A DNA stretch of 64,000 bases from Nephrocerus scutellatus (lineage: Eukaryota; Arthropoda; Insecta; Diptera; Pipunculidae). The stretch spans positions 38,390,760 through 38,454,759 of the forward strand of contig OX352761.1 in NCBI GenBank assembly GCA_947095585.1, written 5' to 3'. How positions within the stretch are numbered: the first letter of the stretch is position 1; every line of letters begins with the position of its first letter. The notes beneath the pieces are model-generated. The model searched no databases and was not told the DNA's origin. It was given only the letters and a program-made list of their open reading frames with translations. Positions 12,200 to 23,298 of this stretch are shown piece by piece. A program made the translations under genes and the position numbers.

Positions 12200-12745
12200 T
12201 CAAAATAAATCGTTAACGATAGCATTTCTTTTACTGGAAGCATTCTTAGATGATAGATGATGATGAAGATCGTGTACTTCAATTACTGCTTCGTGAACGT
12301 TTGTATGACTCTCTTCATGACTGTGAAGAATACATGCAGCTCCAACGTATACTGGTGCTAAGACCGGATTTCTAACATCAATATATTTTAGTCTTCGGAA
12401 GCGACCATTTAAAAGCCCCAAAGATATTTCTATTACAATTCTACATTTAGAAGATGCGACATTATATGTTATGTGTGCATCGCTTAAGTTGCTGGTAATC
12501 CTGAAGTGGGTAACAGCCATGTTTTAAGGCATATGCTGAATAACCTAGCAAATGTTCATTTGCATTAATTTCAGCATCACCTAAATGTAAAATATTACTA
12601 AATAATTATATACATACACACATATCTACGAACATTATATCTTATTACCTGACATATTTCGGCGTTCTAAATTTGATTTAGACAGTACGCGCGAATCATG
12701 CATCGAACCGCATTTTCCTGTAAACGTGTGAATGAGTTCCATTCT
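12200..12745 (-). pseudogene. PIF/Harbinger transposase (DDE_Tnp_4) remnant, C-terminal part, one intron
   Basis: Two exons on the minus strand. The upstream exon reads HTFTGKCGSMHDSRVLS, the Harbinger DDE block around the second catalytic Asp (HDSRV). A 68-bp GT-AG intron (12581-12648) splits a Gly codon; the next exon continues GDAEINANEHLLGYSAY, matching the family's HLIGDSAY block with Asp replaced by Tyr. The C-terminus has the family-typical GLLNGRFRRLKYIDV and YVGAACILHS. The expected third acidic residue falls near CRIVIEISLG. A stop codon upstream of the first exon, and no N-terminus, show it is a fragment. The host role, if any, is none visible; related host genes (HARBI1) exist, but decay argues against that. 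Confidence 0.75.
12581..12648 (-). other. Intron of the Harbinger transposase remnant
   Basis: On the minus strand it starts GTAATAAG and ends ATTTAG. Removing it joins ...RRNMS-G-DAEIN in frame, matching the conserved spacing between HDSRV and the GxSAY block. The size is usual for fly introns. Confidence 0.65.
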
Positions 12746-12932
12746 CTAGTTGCAGGCTGCTTGAAGAATAATTGAATGAAAGACTATTTAACAAATATAT
12801 GAATTACGATGCTTCAGTGGCGCGATTATTGGCATATGGCTAATAACCATCGTCTAATAACACAATTGCCGTTGGCTGTTTGTTTGTCTGGATGGATTAT
12901 GTCGCCTCATCCCGCCTAAACCACTATATGTA

Positions 12933-13090
12933 TCGAAGCAATAGTAACACCATATGATCGTTTGGTCCCCCGATAAAGTTAATTTTTGTATACCCATTAG
13001 GTGGAGCTAAAGTTGAGATATTTACGAAAAAGTGTGTTTGTGGTTGGATTTGGTTCATATTGACGCCATATGTTTGTTTAGTGTTCCGAT
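12933..13090 (+). repeat. Dispersed repeat, second copy of 1637-1800
   Basis: Starts TATCGAAGCAATAGTAACAC and continues with the same order of landmarks (CCATATGATCGTTTGGT, CCCATTAGGTGG, GTTGAGATATTTA) at visible divergence from the first copy. Confidence 0.7.
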
Positions 13091-14754
13091 ATGTTTGTTT
13101 TTTTTTTGTTTTTTCATTGTAAGAGCGCCAATAGAGTTGTAGCTAACAACTGCTATAAGCGGAAGTTTGTGTAATGGTCAAATCGTTAGCTGTAGCGGCT
13201 GGCGGATCGAATATTTTTTTATTTTCGCGGTTTTGTGCAATTAAACAGTGCCCACTTCTTTATTTGAAATGGTTGTAACGCCAGCAAGCAAAAAGAACAA
13301 ACCATTTCGGTTGAAGCACAACATTTGTTTGACAAATAAAATAGTCTCCTCATTTATTACCTAAAAACCTATCCAAGATCTGCGCTGCAGTATAGTTTTT
13401 TCTTGTGTTAGTAAAACACCAAAATTCATTGCTTTCTTTGTCGTTCGGACGACAGCCGAGTTCAACGTATTTGTGTGATTACGGCGAATGTGAATAAATT
13501 AAATAAATATAAATCTTAATTAATATAAATCCTTTTAATCGAAAAGCAGCGTTTCCTTTAATATTATATTAATTATTGTACGTGGAATTATACATAACAA
13601 CTAGAGTAAGTGCAAGTGCAAAAAAAAAAACGAAAAATTAATAAAAAAAAATGTATAAAAGGAACAGAGCTCATACTTAGGCCCGGAGTGGGATTATGCA
13701 CAAAAGGCGAGAGGCGAGTTTTGGTTTGATTTTATGAACGCGAGTAAATGATTTTTTTTCTACTCTCTGTTTTATCTGCTGATTTTTGTGAGTAAATCAG
13801 AGGGTAAAAAAGGTGTTGCTGTTATTATAAATTTTGACGTTTTAAAATTTAAACATTATATTTATTAGTGAGAATTTAAATTCAGAAGAGATCAATTGAT
13901 CATAATTTAATAAATTAAATTAATTTAAATTAATTGAAAATGGAATAAAAAAAATGCGTATTAGTAAGTACAAAATAGTTAAAAAATATAAAAATATAGT
14001 GATATCGAAATTTTTAATCATACACACAACATAAAATGTGAGTATAAACTATATAATATAAGTGTAATGATATAATATTTTCTGTTTAGGTGTTCAAAAC
14101 AAATACTGCAACCAAACTGGAATTTATAATTTATATAATTTATAGCAAATAAATCGTTTTATGTGTTTGGTGTATTAACCTCTTCCTGAAAATGGTAAGG
14201 TATAGATCGTCTGCAGACGGTTTTGCCTGTTTTGTTTATTTTTTCATTAACAAGTTACCGGCTGCGGCTATTACTAACAAACTAATTACGGACAATAAAA
14301 AAGGCAACTAAATGACTAAATGAAATCCGAAAGGTCATCCAGGCCTTTTTATTGATTTACTGAAAGCAGGTAAATCCTGAAATTTCGTAATTGCAGTCAA
14401 ATGTTAATTTATGAATCAAAACTTTATAGTGATATACTGAAAACAGCGGAAATTCTTAATTATTGTCAGTAGTCAATTAATGAATGAAAACAGGAAAACC
14501 CCAAAACCATTTAATTACAGGGATTCACTCAATTTCAATATTTTGCGCTCGCGGTCAGGATTAATTTGCTATTAATAGAAAGGTCGAATAATAAATCAGG
14601 CATTCAGCATTTGAATAATAAAGTGACAGTTTCTTAAAAAAGTTTTTAGCTCTAAACCCTGTCTGATTTAACCCTGATTTGTTCAAAGAAAATCATAGGT
14701 GTCAGTTTTTGAATTTTAACTTTAATTTTAAATATAACTATAACTATGTTTTTT
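13091..14754. other. AT-rich spacer, nothing recognised
   Basis: No frame of note, no terminal repeats and no RNA gene recognised. It could be intergenic or intronic. Confidence 0.4.
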
Positions 14755-14790
14755 CCTTCTCTATAGAAAGCCCAACTGTTCCGGTGATAC
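14755..14790 (+). repeat. hAT-MITE end fragment
   Basis: CCTTCTCTATAGAAAGCCCA matches the left terminus of the MITE at 3724. No matching right end was found nearby. Confidence 0.5.
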
Positions 14791-15740
14791 ACAGAATAAT
14801 GCAAAATTTACATTTGAGGCGTGCGAGACAAAGTGAGGACTATAGTTAAATTGAAGTTTGTGGTTAGCCAGAAGAGATTGGCACTACGCGAATGTTATAG
14901 TTATTTTATATCTGCAGGGGAAATATTATCTGTAGCATTATGGTAACATTTGGTGAATTTTTCTGTTTTCCCTCTTCACACAGCCTTTCTGCTTTTTGCC
15001 ATAAATTTGCAGATCATTCGTCATTTAGCAGGTTCTCAGTGTTGTGTGGGAAACTGTGTTACGCACACTACACGATCGTATCAGTCGAATTAAGCAATAA
15101 CGATGTTTGGAATGATGTGAATAGGGATTTTCTTATTTCGTTCATCATTACTAATAATAACATGTTATTAAACGCATGTGGTTTGTTTTTTTAATAAAAA
15201 GGCATAACAATCGCAAGGATTTCTTTCAATTATTATTATGATTATAGTTTTTCCCTGATTCCATTGATTCGTTTTCGTATTGCTTTTATCAATGTATCAG
15301 CAATTCTTACAAAATAAATTGAAATCGGCTACAAACGTAAGGATATATTGTAAATCACATTTCTTCGATTTTTTAATTTTAATAAGGGGCTTAGCCACCC
15401 TTATTGCCGTGGCGCAAGTCATTCATTTTCCCTTGGTAATATGTTTAAATAAAAAAAAAGTCTACCCGAAAATAATTTTTGAATATTTGCGCTTCGTTCA
15501 ATGCCCAAGGCCCAACATACAAGACTAAAAAGAAAAAAATAATTATTTGTAAAAATTTTAATATATCACGTTTTGAAAACGAATATATTATTTATAAAAT
15601 AAGATTCAAAATGAAAAACGTGGGGCGTGTGCAACTATTCATGCACCAATTAACTATTGCATGTGCTTCAGATTTTTAATTTTAAATTATTGTTTTTAAT
15701 TAATCACTACAATCATCGGAATCACTGACAATAACATTAA
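14791..15740. other. Spacer, nothing recognised
   Basis: Several short open frames (14940-15194, 15280-15528, 15479-15679) show no domain, no coding bias and no neighbour support. Confidence 0.4.
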
Positions 15741-15928
15741 GGGCCATATTTATAGTCGTGAATATAGCCATGGATTAATCCACTGTTTATCGAAAATAGC
15801 CTTAGCCACTGTTTTAGCCATTGATATGGAGGTATAAATAAAGATATATTTTATAATCTACGTTTATAAATACAAAAATGGGGATAAATCCGCCGATTCA
15901 AATGTATCCTCGACAGTAAATGTGGCCC
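15741..15928. mobile_element. Short MITE (188 bp) with GGGCCA termini
   Basis: Left end GGGCCATATTTATAGTCG and right end CGACAGTAAATGTGGCCC are inverted repeats with three mismatches over 18 bp. The interior is AT-rich with no coding capacity. A target duplication could not be fixed with confidence. Confidence 0.6.
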
Positions 15929-15970
15929 AAAAGGCCGTGATTACATCCAAATCCGCATCCAAGCAACAGT

Positions 15971-16099
15971 TGCTATATTGCTGCTATTTTGCTTTACCGC
16001 CTTACGGTGAGTACCATAACTATAAAATGGCTTTAGTTTCCTACCACCGTAAGGCGGTAAAATCAAAAGCCAAGCTGGCTTTGCCAAAGCAATATAGCA
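15971..16099. mobile_element. Palindromic MITE (~129 bp), TGCTATATTGC termini
   Basis: The sequence folds on itself: TGCTATATTGCTGCTATTTT with TTTACCGCCTTACGGT on the left, ACCGTAAGGCGGTAAAA with GCAATATAGCA on the right. Its termini match those of the MITE in the errantivirus LTRs (42995 and 46026), so the two may share a transposase. Confidence 0.65.
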
Positions 16100-16664
16100 T
16101 GTGTCTTCACCTCTTCACCAATATTTTGTAAATTTATAAATGTCTTGTTTTTTTTAATGTTAAACAAAAAAAATTAGTTTATTTGTGTATACGCGAAAGA
16201 AAATAACATTTTATTGTTGGCTTGATTAATTTTGTACTGAGAATCGGCTAGTATATTTCAATTCATTAAAATTAATTTGTTCTAGTTAAAAAAGTTAGGC
16301 TTATTGTGCAGTATTAAGTATAATTTTGTGTATCCTAAAAACTCTGCGACGCTATGCTCAGTTGAATTTTTGCCTTTCCAAAATATTGTATTTTTCTTTG
16401 TGCTTAATAGCACAATAATCGAATGTTCTAATAACGCTATAATATGCTATAATATACTGTTGGTGTTTATTTTTGTGTGCAGTTGTCTACTTATCTCTCT
16501 TTAGAATGTACACAAATCGAACTCCCTCATAATTTTCTTATTTGTATCTTCATCTCTTTCGTTCTGTCTTCCTTCCTTGTCATTTTTTCTAACATTTTTC
16601 TTAATGTAAATCATGCATAATGCTTAGAAAAATCCCAAATGTTTATGAATTGAAAATAACCCAT
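16100..16664. other. AT-rich spacer, nothing recognised
   Basis: No supported gene, repeat or RNA was seen. Confidence 0.4.
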
Positions 16665-16807
16665 AGAGCAAAATCCATATAAAATTTTTCTGTTTCCCAC
16701 TACCTCGCTCTTTGCGACTGCTTATTTTTTGTACACTGTATTCACATCCCACAAACACAGACGCGTTTGGGATTGGTTTACAGCATTAGTATGCGTACAG
16801 TTCGGCA
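16665..16807 (+). repeat. Truncated hAT-MITE copy cut by the errantivirus 5' LTR
   Basis: Matches about 3812-3970 of the complete MITE (AGAGCAAAATCCATATAAA, CATCCCACAAACACA, GCATTAGTATGCGTA). It breaks off where the LTR begins at 16808. Confidence 0.7.
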
Positions 16808-17136
16808 AGTCATATTTGATATTGTGTCCGACGACAATTTAATATCCGACGACATAAATATCCCAACGGATGAAATCAAAACATTCGCACATTGAATGTG
16901 CGACAATGTTAGAATCTAAACATTCGCACATTGAATGTCGCTTGAACTATCCAACGACAATGTTACATTCGCATAGTCAGTAAGACTATGTAAGCAAACG
17001 AATCATAAAGCATTCGCGCCATTAAAACTAATGGGATAGTAATATCTCAATGATTAAAACCCCAAACGAATCTGCTGACGTCGAATGTGTAGCGACCACC
17101 TAGTATGTAAGATTATTATTGTACTGTTAGGCTAAG

Positions 17137-17143
17137 TATAAAA
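17137..17143 (+). promoter_or_regulatory. LTR core promoter: TATA box
   Basis: TATAAAA, with CAGTCACTC and GTGATGAAGAGTCGAG about 20-35 bp downstream where transcription would start, and AATAAA at 17213-17218 as polyadenylation signal. The same block is kept at 43471, 46502 and 46915. Confidence 0.6.
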
Positions 17144-17236
17144 GACAGTCACTCTTGTGATGAAGAGTCGAGTTTTCTTTTAGTCTTTCTCCGGAACGGA
17201 TTAAATTAATTAAATAAAGTTCAAATTAAATAATAA

Positions 17237-17594
17237 GACTTTGCCGTGATCTGATGCGATACAGCGATATTTAAAAATTGTATATTGGGGTCGCCAAGGG
17301 GCCGATCGCTCCAAATTTTTACAAAAAGTGTTTTCCATGGAAGACACACATGTGTACAAAATTTAAAGAAAATCGGGTAAATTTAGTAAAATATTTGTAT
17401 GAGAGCCCCCCGACCCCGCGGCCCGAGGGGCCTCAAATTGTAATATATAGAAAGTGTTGTCTTGGAAGATATACATGTGTGCAAAATTTCAATAAAATCG
17501 GGCTGTAGGAAGTGGGTTTAAAATTGATCACAAGATTTAGCCAGCCAGCCAGCCAGCCAGCCACGGGCAAGTGAAGTTAATATAGAGAATTTAA
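17237..17594 (-). repeat. Family A segment inserted in the LTR
   Basis: Reverse complement of the 3' portion of family A units, from GACTTTGCCGTGATCTGATG to TTAATATAGAGAATTT, with a GCCA run. LTR sequence resumes AATAAAAAGAAG afterward. AATAA on both sides may be a short target duplication. Confidence 0.7.
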
Positions 17595-17689
17595 TAAAAA
17601 GAAGAAAATATAGTTTTTCTTTACTTTTAAAGATAAATTATAAAACTGGCGACGAGGATGGGATTCTTGGTAAAAAAAAGAATCTCCGA

Positions 17690-18060
17690 AAAAGAACCTG
17701 AGTAAATCAATAAAGAAGTTAAAAATCTTTGTAACTATTACAAATTAAATAAAGAAGTTAAAAATCTTTGTATAACAAATTAATAAAGAAGTGAAAAATC
17801 TTTATAAGGAGTGCAAAATCTTTATTCAACAAATTTATAAAGTAGTGCAAAATCTCTATTCAACAAATTAATAAAGAAGTGAAAAATTTATATTTATAAA
17901 GAAGTGCAAAATCTTTATTCAACAAATTTATAAAGAAGTGAAAAATCTTTATTTTTTTTAAGAAATTAAAAATCTTTATTTTGCAAAAAGTGAGAAAAAT
18001 CTTCACCCCGAAAATTTCTAAAGAAGTGAAAACCTTTACCCTTTATAAAAACTTTATAAA
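17690..18060 (+). repeat. Tandem AT-rich repeats in the errantivirus leader
   Basis: About eight imperfect copies of a 35-45-bp unit built on AATAAAGAAGTGAAAAATCT. It lies between primer site and gag and has no coding capacity. Confidence 0.7.
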
Positions 18061-18095
18061 TATTTTATCTACAAAGAAGAACAACATTTTTTAAC

Positions 18096-18842
18096 ATGGC
18101 TCTTCAACTAGCAGATGCATTAAGAGAGGCAAGAAGCTTGCCAGCATTTAGTGGTGAAAACAATTATACGCTTTCCAACTATCTAAGAGATGTCGGAGTG
18201 GTCCTATCATTGACTGCTGAGGAACATCAATCCACAATCAAAGTAATCCTGGCCAACAAGCTACCAGGAAAAGCACTGAGAATGGTGGACGCACTTACCG
18301 ATCCATCGTGGGAAAATATATTGATGAAACTACGACAAGAGTTTGGAGTAAAACGTTCATACTTTAGCCTCACAGAAGATGCTATGAACACAAAGGCAAG
18401 TAACGTAGAAGAACTTCAATATAAATTAGAACATTTTCTTTATAAAATTAAATCTAAATATAGCATAGAAATTAAAAGATGAAAATTATTCAGCAGAAAA
18501 AAATTCTAAATTAATTTTTGACATTTATATAAATTTTCTACCTATTCATATTAAGACATTATTGCTACAGAATAATATTGTCAATATATCGGATGCTCAT
18601 AACTATTTTATGGAAAATAATTTAGTTAAAGATATTTTTTTAAGAAATCACAATAATAAAATTAATACTAATGAATTAATTACCAATTAATAATTCATTC
18701 TGGAACTTACCAAAATTTCCACAGAAATAGGGACTTCCAAAATAATAATTCATATAGGCGACAAAATCCAAAATTCCAGAATTCGAATCAATATAATCAG
18801 CCTATTAATCAAAATTGCGATCAAATACCAATGGAATAGACT
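18096..18842 (+). pseudogene. gag: Errantivirus gag, broken
   Basis: An ATG at 18096 opens 128 codons (start MALQLADALREARSLPAFSG) typical of 17.6/297 Gag, stopping at 18480-18482. Gag-like sequence continues in another frame (DIYINFLPIHIKTLLLQ at about 18520), then an Asn/Gln/Arg-rich tail ending about 18840 (QNQNCDQIPME-like). No CCHC knuckle is seen; the basic Asn-rich tail takes its place. Gag would build the particle and bind RNA, but frameshifts prevent a full product. It is separated from the LTR by a repetitive leader of AAGAAGTGAAAAATCTTTAT-like units (17700-18030). Confidence 0.75.
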
Positions 18843-18849
18843 CAATTGA

Positions 18850-20144
18850 AGTCGAAAATTTTCAACAACGGCCTCGGATTGCAAACTTCCAATAGTTATA
18901 TTAACAGTAAATACAACTCCAGTTAGGTGTTTAATAGATACTGAAGCCGCTACTACACTAGGTGATTATAGAGTTTTTGGTCACTTAAAATTTAGAAAAA
19001 CCAATAATACTAAATACTTTAACAGGATCCACAGTAATTAGAAAAGAAGTAATTGTTATGGTGCCTAACGAGTTTCTTTGTCCAGGTAAAACAATGTCAG
19101 TAAAAATAACTGATTTCGGAAATAAACCATTCGATTGTATCATCGGAAATAATATTTTAACCCCAATTGTATCATCGGAAATAATATTTTACCCCAATAG
19201 GTGCAAAAATAGATTTACTTAACGGAAAGCTCACAATTAATAACTCAGAAATTATTTTTAACAAACAAAGAAATCCACCGATAGAATATGATGAAATTCA
19301 CTATTTAGAAAACCGCAAAAATTATATCGACGACTTATTACATAAAGATTTGGGTGACGAAGAAAAACGAATTTTAAGTAATTTCCTAAACCAACATAGA
19401 AAGAATTTTTATATAGAAGGCAAGAATTTAACTGCAACTAATAATGTAAAGCACAAAATAATTACCAATTCAAATAAACCTATTTTCTCAAAAATGTACA
19501 GGTATTCCCAGGTACATGAAAAAGAAATAGAACGTCAAATCACAGACATGTTATCCCAAGGTATTATAAGACCGAGTAAATCGCCTTATAATTCACCATT
19601 GTGGATATTTGCTAAGAAATTAGATAATTCAAAAGAAACTAAATGGCGTATTGTTATTGATTTTAGGAAACTAAATGAAATAACAATAGAAGATAAATTT
19701 CCTATTCCAAATATGGAGTCGTTATTTGATAAACTAGGTCGTGCGCAATATTTTTCAACCTTGGATTTAGCCAAAGGTTTCCATCAAATACGGATGGATG
19801 AAATTGATGTTGAAAAAACAGCATTTTCCACTCTAATAGGTCATTTCGAGTACCTTCGAATGCCATTTGGACTTAAAAATGCACCCGCTACTTTTCAGCG
19901 GATGATGAATCACGTTTTAGGTGATTTTGTTAATAAAATATGCGTAATTTATATGGATGGCATACTGGTTTTATCAACTTCGATAAAGGAACATTTCGAA
20001 AGTTTAAATAAAATATTTGCTAGACTTAGTGAACATAATTTAAAAGTACAGTTAAATAAATGCAAATTTCTAGCAAAAAAAACAGAATTTTTAGGGCATA
20101 TAATTACTGCCGAGGGAATTAAACCCAATCCTACGAAAATTTAA
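18850..20144 (+). pseudogene. pol: Errantivirus pol: protease and reverse transcriptase, inactive
   Basis: A protease region near 18910-18990 keeps LIDTEA, where the conserved Gly of D-T/S-G is Glu; frameshifts follow. A 264-codon frame from 19350 holds RT: VIDFRKLNE, STLDLAKGFHQI, MPFGLKNAPATFQR, then YMDG at 19950-19961 where YxDD is expected, so a catalytic Asp is lost. GHIITAEGIKPNPTKI marks the end of RT. TAA at 20142-20144 is in frame with the next segment, so it is a simple nonsense change. Intact, this enzyme would copy the genomic RNA; this copy cannot. Confidence 0.85.
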
Positions 20145-20790
20145 GCAATAAATTGTGTAAGGTTGCCAAAAACAGTTAAGGAAATAAAATCATTTCTTGG
20201 TTTAACCGGATTTTATAGAAAATTTATTAAAAATTATTCTTTAATTGCAAACCCCATGATAAAGTACCTTAAAAAGGCTACCAAAATTGATCCGAATGAT
20301 CAAGACTACATAAATGCATTTAATAAATTAAAAGAAATAATGTCAACCTACCCAGTTTTAGCTTATCCTAATTCCAATAAAAAATTTGTTTTAACAACAG
20401 ACGCAAGTAATGTTACATTTGGAGCAGTTTTAAGCCAAGACGGAATACCGGTTTTCTATGCAAGCCGCACTTTGAAAAATCACGAAAAAAAATTATCATA
20501 CTTTAGAAAAGGAATATTAGCGATTGTATGGGCCATAAAATACTTTAGACCATACTTATACGGTAGAAAGTTTTTGGTACAAACTGATCATCAACCTCTT
20601 AAATGGCTCTACTCATTAAAAGAACCCAATTCTAGAAATATTAGATGAAATTAAATATTAAATGAAAATGTTAGGGGAATATGAATTTGATGTAGAATAT
20701 CTTAAAGGAAAAGACAACAAGATAGCAGATTTCTTGAGCAGAATGAATCCAGATAACAGTAATCAAATGCATACAAATAATATGGAAACT
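20145..20790 (+). pseudogene. pol: Errantivirus pol: RNase H and connection region, broken
   Basis: Continues in frame with RT after the 20142 stop. FLGLTGFYRKFIKNYS ends the RT-RNase H linker, and TTDASNVTFGAVLSQDG with QTDHQPLKWLYSL gives RNase H. The frame breaks near 20646, but DVEYLKGKDNKIADFLSRMN resumes in another frame to about 20755. Confidence 0.8.
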
Positions 20791-21099
20791 TTGATTTAAA
20801 ATCGTTATTCGAAATCACTAATGATGATATTGAGACTATTCACAGCGAACAAGAAAATTTAAATGATCATTTTTATATTAGCGAAGGGATTGTTAATAAA
20901 TATAAACAACAAATAAGAATTGCTTCAACAAAACAACAAGAGCAGGAAATATTATTTAACAAATATAAAATTATCTACATTCAAAACACTGATCTTAGTA
21001 ATGAGCATTATTTAAACGATCTTCTTAGGAGAACAATAAATAAGGGAACGATCGGAATTCATTCTGAACTCGATGATAGCAAGTATCTTCTTCAGTACT

Positions 21100-22099
21100 T
21101 CAACAGAAACTCATACGATTATTAAGTAATGATAAAAACCTGAAATTTGTAAAATGTTGTGAATTAGCAATAGACTTGCCCAACGAAGAGGAATTATTTG
21201 AAATAATTGAAAAAATTCATAATGAAACAAATCACAGAGGGGTATTAGAAAATTTTGAGGAAATGAAGAACAAATATTTCTATCCGAATTTAATAAAATA
21301 CGTTAATAAATACATTAATAACTGTCAGATATGTAATGAAAATAAATATGACCGAAAACCATTCAAAAGGTATTTCAAACATACTGCAACGCCAGAAAGA
21401 CCAAATATGATAGTACACTTAGATATTTTTCAGATACATAAAACTTATTTCTTGACCACTATAGATAGACTTACTAAATTAGGAAGCGTACATAATATTA
21501 ATGATAAGAATATGTGCACCATAAAAACTAAATTAGAAGAGAGAATTTCACTTTTAGGAAAACCAGATCTGTTAATAATGGATAATGAATTTAATAACAC
21601 TCTGATAAAATTATTCTGTCGTGAAAAAGGTATAGAGCCCATTTTACAACTCCAAATTCTCACACTGGAAATTCAGATATTGAACGATTTCACTTATCCC
21701 TTTTAGAACATATAAGAATTTTAAAAAGTAAAGATGAAAATATAGCAACAGAAGAATTAGTTATTTTACAATCACACGATTCATTCTACAACTAAAACAA
21801 AACCAATAGATTTTACAAACCAGTTAGATATAGATCTTAAAAAGATTAAGCAAAACATGGAATCAACAAAAATTAAAACCATTAATAGAATTAACTCAAA
21901 AAGAGAAGACATACCTGATTATAACCGCCGCACATTATATATAAAAAACCCAAAAGCTAATAGACAAAAAACAGCCAAGAGATATCTAAAATATAATTCT
22001 AGTAATCCAAATAAAATTGATATAATACAAATTAAAAGACAATTAAAAACCTTTTTAGATAAAGACAATCCCATTATTGATCCTGTTGTCGACCGTTAA
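21100..22099 (+). pseudogene. pol: Errantivirus pol: integrase, broken
   Basis: A 176-codon frame at 21176-21706 carries the zinc region HNETNHRG ... CQICNENK, then HLDIFQ (first Asp) and LLIMDNEF (second Asp). The Glu-bearing block (SDIERFHLS) follows in another frame at about 21674. The C-terminus is in the frame 21857-22099 with basic and Asn-rich sequence. At least two frameshifts exist. The last 227 bp recur at 24211 as the start of the second tandem copy. Confidence 0.8.
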
Positions 22100-23298
22100 C
22101 TATGTAAGTGCTTCACTGGAAGTAAATAAGATCGAAACTGAAGCGGGATATACTGTTTTAGAAAGTGAGTCAATAAATCTAATAAAAAATTATTCAAAAT
22201 AATCCATGTTATTGATTTAAAAGAAATAGAAAATACAATACAAAAATTAAAAATTAGTATATCTAAAAGTTTTGAAGAAAAAAATAGTTGGCTTATTTTA
22301 GATCTTAATAAAAAAATTTATGAATTAGAACATGCACTATTAACAATTACGATTCATACAAGAGAAAAAAGAGCATTAATAAATATAGGAGGAAGAATAA
22401 TTAACTGGTCATTTGGTAATCTTGATGATGAAGATAAAGAAAGTATAAATAACCATTTTAAAACAATAGATCTTATTCAACATAATGTTATAATAAATAT
22501 GAATAAGCAGATTAAAATAAATAATGAGCTCCAAAGTTATTTAACAAACATAAGATTAGTTATCGAATCTCATAAGGAATGGTTTAATAAATCTTATAAA
22601 GATACTATTGAAGAAAATTTCAAAATAACTAAGTATAATAACTTTCTATTACTAATAAACCAAATAAAAGATAGAATAGAAAAAATACAAGAAAATATTC
22701 TAATGTCAAAATATAAAATAATGAATAGATAGAATTAACAAATAAAGAAATAGAGTTTTACAACATAGATAGTTCAAAACTAAAGTATATAAAATGTAGT
22801 CTAGGGTCACTTAAAAACGAAATAATTTTGTTTGTTGTACTAATTCCAAATTTCATAGACTAAGAAATAAAAACCAAAATTATAATACCGATACCAAATA
22901 AAAATCTCACACAAGTAAATATTGATATAACTAAGCTTGTAACATTTAAAAATATAACCTCATTGTTAACGAAGAAAACTATCTACCCAAACTGAAAATT
23001 GCTGATTCATGTATATCAAATCTGTTACAAAATAATTATTCTGATTGCAAAATAAAAAAATTTAGAAATAAGATATTACAAGAAATTGACATAGGCAATT
23101 TGCTACTAATAAATGTTAACACAATTTTGTTCAGTAAATGTAATAATTTTTCATACGCGTTAAACGGCAATTACTTTATTAGATTTGAAAATTGTGAAAT
23201 TTGTTTTGATAATTATAATATTAAACGTTTTGAAAGTAAAACTAATATAATAATACCCAATTTGAATATTTTGTCAGAAAATTTAACAGAAGTACCAC
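22100..23298 (+). pseudogene. env: Errantivirus env, first copy, 5' part (interrupted by RTE)
   Basis: Several broken frames keep the order of an insect-retrovirus Env related to baculovirus F proteins. A furin-like REKR is at 22361-22372, followed by a fusion-peptide-like Leu-Ile-Asn-Ile-Gly-Gly segment, then a long helical region (frame 22499-22732) and the frame 23100-23298. Frameshifts and stops prevent a product. At 23285-23298 lies AACAGAAGTACCAC, the left duplication of the RTE insertion. The membrane anchor is in the 3' part at 42593. Confidence 0.8.

Larger units (their letters stand above)
16808..17647 (+). repeat. Errantivirus 5' LTR, split by a family A insertion
   Basis: Starts AGTCATATTTGAT, the point where homology with the 3' copies begins, directly after their purine tract. 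It ends AAAACT at 17647, giving AGT...ACT inverted termini, followed by GGCGACGAGGATGGGA as the likely primer-binding region (tRNA not determined). An internal deletion of about 50 bp relative to 42795-42846 is visible. A reversed family A segment interrupts it at 17237-17594, leaving about 480 bp of LTR. Confidence 0.75.
16808..23298 (+). mobile_element. Errantivirus-type (17.6/297-like) Ty3/gypsy element, degenerate, 5' LTR to env
   Basis: Contains a 5' LTR, primer region, gag, protease, RT, RNase H, integrase and the first part of env, all on the plus strand and all carrying stops or frameshifts. Env is interrupted at 23298 by an RTE LINE. The matching 3' part of env and 3' LTRs lie at 42593-43562 and 45624-46600, separated by nested insertions and tandem duplications. 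An env with a furin-like site places it with insect endogenous retroviruses. It is an old, inactive copy. Confidence 0.85.

Noticed and set aside
13400..13480. Possible host-gene 5' UTR (TCGTTCGGACGACAGCCGAG region)
   Set aside because: Only a 13-bp match to 11329 and no downstream reading frame or splice structure that I could support.
14940..15194. 84-codon frame as a host gene
   Set aside because: No domain, no flanking exons, AT-rich chance frame.
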